Shown here: one piece after another, positions 8,359 to 14,916 of the stretch
How positions within the stretch are numbered: the first letter of the stretch is position 1
Layout of the letters: each line of letters opens with the position of its first letter
From: Longimicrobium sp.
GTDB lineage: Bacteria > Gemmatimonadota > Gemmatimonadetes > Longimicrobiales > Longimicrobiaceae
Length of the DNA: 64,000 bases
NCBI GenBank assembly: GCA_036377595.1
Contig: DASUYB010000094.1
Coordinates: 1-64,000, forward strand
Direction of reading: 5' to 3'
Notes under the pieces: model-generated
Told to the model about the DNA's origin: nothing
Databases searched by the model: none
The model's input: only the letters and a program-made list of their open reading frames with translations
Position numbers and translations under genes: made by a program

Positions 8359-9024
8359 ATGACAGAACCGACGGAGGAAGGCGATGCGATCCCGATGGGC
8401 GGGATGATGCCGGTCCCCGCGCCCGCACGGCCGCGGATCCGGCGCGAGCTGGCGCGCAAGGCGATCCACGTCTCCTCCGCCGTGCTGCCGCTGCTGGTGT
8501 GGGTCGCGCCGCGGTGGCTCGCCCTGGCCGTCCTCCTCCCCGCCGCCGCCGTGGCGATCGCGGTGGACTCGGCGCGGCTGCGCTGGCGGGCGCCCCGCTA
8601 CTGGTTCCTGCGCTACACCCGGCGGATGCTGCGCCACCACGAGCGCCGCCGCTTCGCCGGCGCCACGTACATGGCGGTGGCGTACGCGCTGGCCGTGCTC
8701 CTCTTCCCCCGCCCCATCGCGGTGATGGCCATGCTGTTCAACGGCTTCGGCGACGCGGCGGCGGCGCTGGCCGGCAAGCGGTGGGGCCGCCGGCGGACGC
8801 GCTGGGGAAAGAGCTGGGAGGGCTTCGCCGCGGGGCTGGCCGTTAACATCGGCGTGGCGGGACTTGTCACGTGGTTGGATGCTGGTGTGCCGCTCGCCGC
8901 GGCGGCCGCGGGCGCCGCGGCCGCGGCCACCCTCGAGTTCCTCGATCTTCCCGTCGACGACAACGTGCGCGTGACGCTGGGCGGCGGCGGGGTGGCGTAC
9001 CTCGCCGCGCGCCTACTCGGCTGA
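8359..9024 (+). CDS. Diacylglycerol/polyprenol (dolichol/phytol) kinase family membrane protein
   Basis: This 221-residue protein has several hydrophobic segments and the hallmark of the SEC59/DGK1/VTE5 family: NGFGDAAAALAGKRWGRRR followed by KSWEGFAAG, which form the nucleotide- and lipid-binding loops. Members phosphorylate polyprenols, phytol or diacylglycerol with CTP or ATP in the membrane. The N-terminal RRELARKAIHVSSAVLPL segment is also typical (RKxxH). The precise lipid cannot be told from sequence. It follows the hydrolase closely on the same strand. An in-frame upstream extension is rejected because it overlaps the hydrolase. Confidence 0.8.
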   Translation: MTEPTEEGDAIPMGGMMPVPAPARPRIRRELARKAIHVSSAVLPLLVWVAPRWLALAVLLPAAAVAIAVDSARLRWRAPRYWFLRYTRRMLRHHERRRFAGATYMAVAYALAVLLFPRPIAVMAMLFNGFGDAAAALAGKRWGRRRTRWGKSWEGFAAGLAVNIGVAGLVTWLDAGVPLAAAAAGAAAAATLEFLDLPVDDNVRVTLGGGGVAYLAARLLG

Positions 9025-9506
9025 GCCTCGTTGCGGCTCACGTTCAGAGAAGGGCGGGACTGTGAGAATCCGCCGATTTTCTCCATCTCCGATCTCCCTA
9101 CATCCGGCGCGGAAACGACGGTATGGACGCCGCTTCGCCGCGGCTGGCGCCCCGGGCGCGGCATCTCCGGTGGTAGCGTTTCCACCAGGACGAGGCGGAA
9201 CAGTTGTGGGGGATAAAACCGCGCGGCGTCAGGGAATCACGCAGTGGGGCGAGCCGGTGCACCCTGTAGCAGCGCCCCGCCGCGGGCGCATCGCCGCACG
9301 AACCTCTGGCGATACAGGAGCGCCAAGCACATTATTCATTCACACGCGTAAATAGCCACTTCCCCGCCAGCGCTCCCTTTGCGCCGGGCGTGGAGCACGA
9401 TGCACATCGGTGTGCATCGTGGCGGTATCTCAGCCTCTACGCGGGTCCGGCGTACCCCCAGGGCGGGCGCGCCGGCAGCATCCACATCCTGTCGGAGCCC
9501 CGTCGA
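9025..9506. other. Intergenic region without identified gene
   Basis: This 482-base stretch lies between the lipid kinase and the TPR gene. No plausible ORF, hairpin terminator or recognised repeat was found. Local composition is less GC-rich near 9325-9360 (attattcattcacacg), which could be promoter DNA for the downstream gene. Confidence 0.5.
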
Positions 9507-10805
9507 ATGGCCGTACCACAACCGGGAACGCCCGCGCGCAAGCCGCGCCGCCGCTGGCGGTGGCACGTTCCGCCCGCGCTGGTGCACGGCAACGAGACGC
9601 TGGAAGGCACGGAGATGCTGGACGAGTTCTCCGGGGCCGTCGGTCTGGCGCTGTGGCAGTCCATGCGCGACGTGACGCTGTGGGCGGGCGGCCGCGAGCC
9701 GGCCGAGCGCGCCGAGCTGTTCCAGGAGGGCGCGCACGAGCAGCGCCTGCGGCAGCTGGACCAGGCGGGGGTGGACGCCGCCATCGACGCGCCGCTCAGG
9801 GTGCTGGCGCGCATCTCGGCCGAGCCGGACAGGATCACCGAGGAGGAGATCCTGTCCGCCTGCCGCGACGTGTCGACCTGGGCCGACGCGCAGGAGAAGC
9901 TGGCCACCGCCATCGCCTTCTCGCAGGCGGGCGCGCTGGCGGCGCCGACCAACGCCGCGGCGGGGTTCCGCGTGGGGCAGCTGGCGCGGCGCAAGGCGGA
10001 GTACGCGCGCGCCGAGAGCTGGTTCCGGCGGGTGATCGGGCTGGGGCGGCAGGCCAAGGACTGGGCCAGCTACTCCGAGGCCTTCCTGGGGCTGGGCGAG
10101 CTGTACGCCCAGCGCGGCAACTTCCCGGCGGCGCGCCGCTTCTACATCCGGGGCCTGCGCGCCGCGCGGCGCCACGGGATGCGCGACATCCAGGGGCGGG
10201 CGCTGCACGCGCTGTTCATGACCGTGGTCGACACCCGCCCCGAGGAGGCGCTGGAGTTCGCGCGGGCGGCGTTCAAGGCGTACGGGCCCACGCACTCGCG
10301 GCTGCCCACGCTGGCGCGCGACCTGGCGTACTTCTGGATGACCCGCGGCCGCTTCGCGCAGGCGCTGGCCGTGTTCCAGGCGCTGGCGCCGCACCTGGCC
10401 ACGCCGGGCGAGCGGATGCTGAACACCTCCGAGCTGGGCCGCGCGGCGGGCGGCGCCGGCAGCCGCCCCGACTTCGACCGCGCGTGGGACGAGATCTGGA
10501 GCTACGCGGGCGAGTGGCACTCGCGCCCCAGCGCCTCGCAGGCGCTGCTCGACCTGGCGCGCGGCGCGGCCAGCCTGAAGGACTGGAGCCGGGCCGAGCG
10601 CGCCGCCAGCACCGCGCGCGACGTGGCCACGCGGCGCGAGGAGAGCAAGGTGGCCATGGAGGCCGAGACGGTGCTCGACCAGGTCTCGCGCAAGCGCGGC
10701 CTGGAGACGGCCACCGAGCCCGCCGGCGGCGAGCAGGAGGAAGCCGACACCGAGGGCCTGGCCGCCGACCTCCTCCGCACCCTCACCTCCGTCGGCCGCC
10801 GCTAG
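9507..10805 (+). CDS. TPR-repeat protein, unknown role
   Basis: This 432-residue soluble protein is largely alpha helical. Tandem TPR-like helix pairs run from about residue 120 to 400, for example RKAEYARAESWFRRVIGLGR, YSEAFLGLGELYAQRGNFPA and TRGRFAQALAVFQALAPHL. Such repeats act as scaffolds for protein binding. The basic N-terminal 20 residues (RKPRRRWRWH) are unusual, but there is no signal peptide. I chose the ATG at 9507; a longer frame to 9390 is not supported. A strong terminator follows 20 bases after the stop. It stands alone and no partner is apparent. Confidence 0.8.
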   Translation: MAVPQPGTPARKPRRRWRWHVPPALVHGNETLEGTEMLDEFSGAVGLALWQSMRDVTLWAGGREPAERAELFQEGAHEQRLRQLDQAGVDAAIDAPLRVLARISAEPDRITEEEILSACRDVSTWADAQEKLATAIAFSQAGALAAPTNAAAGFRVGQLARRKAEYARAESWFRRVIGLGRQAKDWASYSEAFLGLGELYAQRGNFPAARRFYIRGLRAARRHGMRDIQGRALHALFMTVVDTRPEEALEFARAAFKAYGPTHSRLPTLARDLAYFWMTRGRFAQALAVFQALAPHLATPGERMLNTSELGRAAGGAGSRPDFDRAWDEIWSYAGEWHSRPSASQALLDLARGAASLKDWSRAERAASTARDVATRREESKVAMEAETVLDQVSRKRGLETATEPAGGEQEEADTEGLAADLLRTLTSVGRR

Positions 10806-10823
10806 GATTCGGTCGGTCTACAT

Positions 10824-10873
10824 CGAACGAGCCGCCGCTCCGGGATGCGAATCCGGAGCGGCGGTTCGGTTTT
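10824..10873 (+). terminator. Intrinsic terminator of the TPR gene
   Basis: A 13-bp GC-rich stem (10831-10843 with 10853-10865) is followed by TTTT at 10870-10873, 20 bases past the stop codon. Confidence 0.85.
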
Positions 10874-10887
10874 CTAGAAGAGCAGAA

Positions 10888-10986
10888 TTTGGGCGTGTTG
10901 GGCGCTGAGACGCCCAAACGGGCTGCGCGCGCCGTAGGGCACGATACGACTGTGCCCAACCGCGCCGGGCGCGCATCCCTCACGCA
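10888..10986. repeat. Structured dispersed repeat D, copy 1
   Basis: This block recurs at 29608-29690 plus 29760-29779. It contains two hairpins: TTTGGGCG/CGCCCAAA (10888-10895 with 10911-10918) and GGGCAC/GTGCCC (10937-10942 with 10952-10957). In the second copy the latter stem reads GGCCAC/GTGGCC, a compensatory change. Confidence 0.75.
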
Positions 10987-10999
10987 AGGTATGTCGCCG

Positions 11000-11052
11000 C
11001 GCTGAGTTCTCCCCTCCCCTGCGCAGCGGGGGAGGGGCCGGGGGAGGGGGCC
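11000..11052. repeat. Dispersed repeat C, copy 1
   Basis: A G-rich palindromic element of about 53 bp (CGCTGAGTTCTCCCCTCCCC then GCAGCGGGGGAGGGG). Near-identical copies lie at 32259-32311 in the same orientation and 39329-39381 in the reverse. Confidence 0.75.
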
Positions 11053-11113
11053 AGCCGGCGGCCGCGCGAACCTGTCGCTCATCCGCACCGTCGTCACCCA
11101 GACACTGAGTTCC

Positions 11114-11204
11114 GGGCACTGGGCACTGGGCACTGGGCACTGGGCACTGGGCACTGGGCACTGGGCACTGGGCACTGGGCACTCAGCACTCAGCACCCAG
11201 CACT
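11114..11204. repeat. 7-bp tandem repeat array (GGGCACT)n
   Basis: Ten perfect GGGCACT units (11114-11183) are followed by three degenerate CAGCACT/CAGCACC units (11184-11204). The array sits in the 553-base gap upstream of the acyl-CoA dehydrogenase gene, after repeats D and C. No coding function is apparent. A short related run (gcactccagcactcagcact) occurs near 36067-36088. Confidence 0.9.
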
Positions 11205-11358
11205 CCACACACTCCTCCCGAACACCGTAAACCCCTTGGCACGATTGCAGCTATTGCGTGAGTGGGGCTCACTTCTACGTTTCATCATGGAGCATCCGGC
11301 GGGTGCCGGAAATCCGCGTGGCGAGTACCCACAACCCATTGGCCAGGAACGGTTTTCG

Positions 11359-13311
11359 ATGAGTGACCAGAACGCCCGGAACGCGCCGAGCGAACAGGAG
11401 TCGCGCGAAGTCGCCGAGGCCGCGCGCGAAACCGAGTGGACCGCGCCGAGCTTCGTCCGCGAGCTGTTCCTCGGCAACTTCCGGCTTGACCTGATCCACC
11501 CCTATCCCCGCCAGGCTCCCGAGGACAAGGCCAAAACCGACGCCTACATGGCCAGGCTCCGCGCCTTCCTCGACGAGAACGTCGACTCCGACGAGATCGA
11601 CCGCACCGGCGAGCTCCCGCCCGAGGTGGTGCAGGGGCTGCGCGACCTGGGCGCGTTCGGCCTCAAGATCCCCGAGGAGTACGGCGGGATCGGGCTCAGC
11701 CAGGTGGGCTACGGCCGCACCATCGGCATGGTCACCAGCAAGGACGGCAACCTCACCGCCCTCCTCTCGGCGCACCAGTCGATCGGCGTCCCCCAGCCGC
11801 TGAAGATGTTCGGGACGCCCGAGCAGAAGAAGAAGTACCTCCCCCGCCTGGCCAAGGGGGCCATCTCCGCCTTCGCGCTCACCGAGCCGGGCGTGGGCTC
11901 CGACCCCGCCGCGCTCTCCACGACGGCGACGCCGACGGAGGACGGCGAGGCCTTCATCCTCAACGGCGAGAAGCTGTGGTGCACCAACGGCACCGTGGCC
12001 GAGCTGCTGGTGGTGATGGCGCGCACCCCCAACAAGGTGAAGAACGGCAAGGAGATCCCCCAGATCACCGCCTTCATCGTGGAGACCGACACGCCCGGGG
12101 TGGAGATCACCCACCGCTGCCGCTTCATGGGCCTGAAGGCGCTGCAGAACGCGGTGATCAGGTTCGACAACGTGCGCGTCCCCCGCGAGAACATCCTCTG
12201 GGGCGAGGGGAAGGGGCTCAAGCTGGCGCTGATCACGCTGAACACCGGCCGGCTGACGCTGCCGATGAGCGCGGCGTACGGGGCCAAGGTGGCGGTGGAG
12301 GTGGCGCGGAAGTGGGCCGCCGAGCGCGTGCAGTGGGGCGCGCCCATCGGCAAGCACGACGCCGTGGCGCAGATGCTGGGCGCGATGGCGGCCGACGCGT
12401 TCGCCATCGAAAGCATGGCCGAGCTCTCCAGCGCGCTGGCCGACCAGGCGCGCAACGACATCCGCCTCGAGGCGGCCATCGCCAAGCTGTGGACGACGGA
12501 GATCAGCTGGCGGATCATGGACGACCTGCTGCAGATCCGCGGCGGGCGCGGCTACGAGACCGCCGACTCGCTGGCCGCGCGCGGCGAGGTGCCCATCGCG
12601 GTGGAGCGCGCGTTCCGCGACTCGCGCATCAACCGCATCTTCGAGGGCTCGTCGGAGATCATGCGCCTGTTCATCGCCCGCGAGGCGGTCGACACGCACC
12701 TGAGCGTGGCGGGCGACCTGATCAAGCCCGGCATCTCCACCGGCCAGAAGCTCGGCGCGATGGCCAGGGCGGGCGCCTGGTACGCCGGCTGGCTGCCGAA
12801 GCGCTTCTTCGGCGGGGGACAGATCCCCGGCCACTACGGCGAGTTCGGGCGCAACGCGAAGCACGTGCGCTACGTCGAGCGCACCTCGCGCAAGCTGGCG
12901 CGCAACATGTTCTACGCCATGGGCAAGTACCAGGCGAAGCTGGAGCGCAAGGGCCACCTGCTGGGCCGCTTCGTGGACATCGGCGCCGAGCTGTACGCCA
13001 TGAGTTGCGCCTGCGTGCGCGCCCAGGACATGCGCGACGGGCCCAACGGCAAGGAGGCGGCGATGCTGGCGGACGTGTTCTGCCGCCGCTCGCGCCTGCG
13101 CATCCGCGAGCTGTTCGGGCAGCTGTGGGACAACGCCGACGACCCTACCTACAAGCTGGCGCAGGACGTGATGAAGGGCCGCTACGCCTTCATCGAGGAG
13201 GGGGCGATGGCCACCATCCCCGAGCACACGCTGGCGCCCAGCGCGCAGCCGCCGGTGGAGCGCAAGGTGACGGCCGGCTCGCCGCCCGAGCGCGTCGGCG
13301 CGAGCGGCTGA
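11359..13311 (+). CDS. Acyl-CoA dehydrogenase, large (VLCAD/ACAD9-like) form
   Basis: This 650-residue FAD enzyme catalyses alpha,beta-dehydrogenation of acyl-CoA in fatty-acid beta-oxidation. Family motifs are present: FALTEPGVGSDPAAL (about 176) for flavin and substrate contacts, LNGEKLWCTNG (about 205), and RIFEGSSEIMRLF (about 422) near the active site. A GGRGYETADS segment (about 395) may supply the catalytic Glu. The C-terminal extension of about 180 residues is typical of VLCAD/ACAD9-like proteins that work as dimers. I chose the ATG at 11359 (AGGAACGG upstream). No electron-transfer flavoprotein or thiolase genes are adjacent, and it has its own terminator. Confidence 0.92.
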   Translation: MSDQNARNAPSEQESREVAEAARETEWTAPSFVRELFLGNFRLDLIHPYPRQAPEDKAKTDAYMARLRAFLDENVDSDEIDRTGELPPEVVQGLRDLGAFGLKIPEEYGGIGLSQVGYGRTIGMVTSKDGNLTALLSAHQSIGVPQPLKMFGTPEQKKKYLPRLAKGAISAFALTEPGVGSDPAALSTTATPTEDGEAFILNGEKLWCTNGTVAELLVVMARTPNKVKNGKEIPQITAFIVETDTPGVEITHRCRFMGLKALQNAVIRFDNVRVPRENILWGEGKGLKLALITLNTGRLTLPMSAAYGAKVAVEVARKWAAERVQWGAPIGKHDAVAQMLGAMAADAFAIESMAELSSALADQARNDIRLEAAIAKLWTTEISWRIMDDLLQIRGGRGYETADSLAARGEVPIAVERAFRDSRINRIFEGSSEIMRLFIAREAVDTHLSVAGDLIKPGISTGQKLGAMARAGAWYAGWLPKRFFGGGQIPGHYGEFGRNAKHVRYVERTSRKLARNMFYAMGKYQAKLERKGHLLGRFVDIGAELYAMSCACVRAQDMRDGPNGKEAAMLADVFCRRSRLRIRELFGQLWDNADDPTYKLAQDVMKGRYAFIEEGAMATIPEHTLAPSAQPPVERKVTAGSPPERVGASG

Positions 13312-13331
13312 CCGCCTTCGACGGACGACGG

Positions 13332-13366
13332 ACGGCCCCGCGGCGGATGGATCGCCGCGGGGCCGT
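13332..13366 (+). terminator. Terminator of the acyl-CoA dehydrogenase gene
   Basis: A perfect 14-bp stem pairs 13332-13345 with 13353-13366 across a 7-base loop, 20 bases after the stop, and is followed by TCTCGTT. Confidence 0.75.
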
Positions 13367-13400
13367 TCTCGTTCCGGGGATTGGTTGACGCATCCATCCC

Positions 13401-13531
13401 GATCCCAGGCTGACGTCATCCTGAGGCCGGCCAGACCGTAAGCAGCGTCTGCGCAATCACTTGCAGGCCGAAGGATCTATAACCGCGGCGGCACGCGATT
13501 CGGTCGGACGCACCGATTCTCCACCCGGAGT
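13401..13531. repeat. Dispersed repeat A, copy 2
   Basis: This 131-bp block is a close copy of bases 3-133, in the same orientation and of equal length. It lies just upstream of the ribbon-helix-helix gene. A partial reverse copy occurs at about 35964-36030. Confidence 0.85.
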
Positions 13532-13570
13532 CAATATTACCTACCTTTCGGCTGCCCATGGAGAGGCGAG

Positions 13571-13789
13571 ATGAGCGAGACCCTATTCCTTACCCTGACC
13601 GACCAGCTCGCGGCCGACCTGGAGTCGTTCGCGAGAGCCGATGGGATGACGCGCGAGGAACTCCTCCTTAGCGCGATTCAGCAGTACGTCGCCGAGCGCA
13701 AGTTCGACGCGTTGCGGTCTCGCGTGATGCCGCAGGCCCGCAGGGCGGGATTCTCGACGGACGACGACGTCTTCCGCTCGATCTCGTAA
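13571..13789 (+). CDS. Ribbon-helix-helix (CopG-like) antitoxin-type protein
   Basis: This 72-residue protein has a ribbon-helix-helix fold: a beta strand (TLFLTLTDQLAADLESF) followed by two helices (MTREELLLSAIQQYVAERK). Such dimers bind DNA and often repress toxin-antitoxin operons. The C-terminal tail (PQARRAGFSTDDDVFRSI) resembles the toxin-binding tails of antitoxins. No toxin gene follows: the next gene is a disordered protein beyond a terminator. It is either an orphan antitoxin or a stand-alone regulator. GGAGAGGCGAG is a good ribosome-binding site. Confidence 0.75.
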   Translation: MSETLFLTLTDQLAADLESFARADGMTREELLLSAIQQYVAERKFDALRSRVMPQARRAGFSTDDDVFRSIS

Positions 13790-13811
13790 ACCTGGCGCTC
13801 GACAACACACA

Positions 13812-13842
13812 GCGGCCCCGGCGATTCGTTCGCCGGGGCCGC
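13812..13842 (+). terminator. Terminator after the RHH gene
   Basis: A perfect 13-bp stem (GCGGCCCCGGCGA with its complement) spans 13812-13824 and 13830-13842, 22 bases past the stop. Confidence 0.75.
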
Positions 13843-13937
13843 CGTGCTGCTCCACGTGCGATCCCGCCCCGGCACGGATCGTGAAGCCACGCATTGCCGC
13901 AACTGTAGTGCGGGCAAGCACATCCAGAGGAGGAGCG

Positions 13938-14270
13938 ATGGCTGGGAAGCGACCGGACCAGTACCAGATCGCGCCGGGCGAGGCGGGCGCGTCGGACTAC
14001 AAGAACCTCCCCGAGGTCGGTAAGGGGAAGTCGGGCGAGGACGACACCGTGACCCGCGACAAGCAGCGGGTGGCCGGCAGCGTGGGCGGGGGCGGCGGGC
14101 CCGGACAGCACTTCTTCGACCCCGACCACCCGCAGCCCAGCCACGACTCCGGCGTCCACGCGCGCGAGGGCCACGGCGAGCACGGCGGCGGGATGCAGGC
14201 CTCCGAATCGCCGAGGGAGCGCGAGGAGCAGGGGAGCGAGGACCCGCGCGACCGCGGGGTGGGCGCATGA
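13938..14270 (+). CDS. Disordered Gly/Asp/His-rich small protein, unknown
   Basis: This 110-residue hydrophilic protein has no predicted fold. It is rich in Gly, Asp, Glu, His and Pro, for example GQHFFDPDHPQPSHDSGVHA. There is no signal peptide. The start is secured by a strong GAGGAGGAG ribosome-binding site. It overlaps the next gene by 4 bases (ATGA). Similar charged, disordered small proteins recur at 43940 and 53482, so this may be a lineage-specific, stress- or desiccation-type group (inference). Confidence 0.65.
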   Translation: MAGKRPDQYQIAPGEAGASDYKNLPEVGKGKSGEDDTVTRDKQRVAGSVGGGGGPGQHFFDPDHPQPSHDSGVHAREGHGEHGGGMQASESPREREEQGSEDPRDRGVGA

Positions 14271-14527
14271 GCCCCGGCGGCCCCGGTCCGCGCGAGGAGC
14301 GCGGCACGGCGGAGGGCTCCCGCCGCCACCCGCCGCACGTGGACGTGAACGCGCAGGGGCAGCCCGTCCAGCAGTCGTCGCAGAACCCCGACGACGTGCC
14401 GACCATGCCCGCCAACGCGCACGGCCGCGACCACGCGCCCGGCGGCGAGCAGCCGCACACCATCGACGAGGCCAGCATGTACGACCGGCGCCCCGAGGAG
14501 GACAAGGACCACCGCGCCGGAACGTGA
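14267..14527 (+). CDS. Disordered His/Pro-rich small protein, unknown
   Basis: This 86-residue protein is coupled to the gene before it by an ATGA overlap. It is hydrophilic and apparently disordered, with segments such as EGSRRHPPHVDVNAQGQPVQ and DEASMYDRRPEEDKDHRAGT. No domain is recognised. It ends before a strong terminator. The pair is probably co-transcribed and co-functional. Confidence 0.62.
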   Translation: MSPGGPGPREERGTAEGSRRHPPHVDVNAQGQPVQQSSQNPDDVPTMPANAHGRDHAPGGEQPHTIDEASMYDRRPEEDKDHRAGT

Positions 14528-14556
14528 TCGGCTGGATACAGTCTGTTGACCTCTTT

Positions 14557-14588
14557 CACGCGGCCCCGTGACACTCCGGGGCCGCGTG
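14557..14588 (+). terminator. Terminator after the disordered-protein pair
   Basis: A perfect 12-bp stem (CACGCGGCCCCG, 14557-14568) pairs with 14577-14588 around an 8-base loop, 29 bases past the stop. Confidence 0.75.
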
Positions 14589-14739
14589 GCCGTTCTCATC
14601 GCTCTCTTGTATCACTCTGCGGTGGGGCGATCTCCCGCGCGCGGGGCGGGTTTTCGCCGCCGGAAGCGGCCGGTGTGGTGTATCAGGAGATGGAGATCCG
14701 TGGCCGCAGGTACAACGTTTGCGGAGCCTACAAAGACCC

Positions 14740-14768
14740 TTGACCCCTATATCTTGGGGTACTACCTT
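14740..14768 (+). promoter_or_regulatory. Candidate sigma-70-type promoter of nrdJ
   Basis: TTGACC (14740-14745) and TACCTT (14763-14768) are separated by 17 bases. The first candidate NrdR box lies between and over these elements, which fits a repressible promoter. Transcription would leave a leader of about 140 bases before the nrdJ ATG. Confidence 0.55.
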
Positions 14769-14792
14769 GCTGCTCCCGCTACAGATAGTACT
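14743..14792 (+). promoter_or_regulatory. Two candidate NrdR boxes
   Basis: Box 1 is the palindrome ACCCCTATATCTTGGGGT (14743-14760). Box 2 is a weaker palindrome around CTACAGATAG (14779-14788). Their centres are 32 bases apart, three helical turns, matching the known tandem spacing of NrdR operators before ribonucleotide reductase genes. No nrdR gene is in the window. Confidence 0.65.
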
Positions 14793-14916
14793 TCCCCGAG
14801 AGTTTTCCACAGCGTAATCGTAGGCGCCGCAAGGCGTTTTGAGCTTTTTCCACAGCGCGTAGCGCGCCGGCAGCAGAACCCGCGGTCCAGTGCCCGCAAC
14901 CAGAGAGGACGCTTCG

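Noticed and set aside
9025-9355. Short plus-strand frames at 9031-9355
   Set aside because: Arg/Pro-rich, no ribosome-binding site of note, no conserved pattern; treated as non-coding.
11114-11204. Possible CRISPR array
   Set aside because: The repeat unit is 7 bp with no spacers and no cas genes nearby, so it is a simple tandem repeat.
13571-13789. Toxin-antitoxin operon with the RHH protein
   Set aside because: No toxin-like gene follows or precedes it. A terminator and a disordered-protein gene come next.
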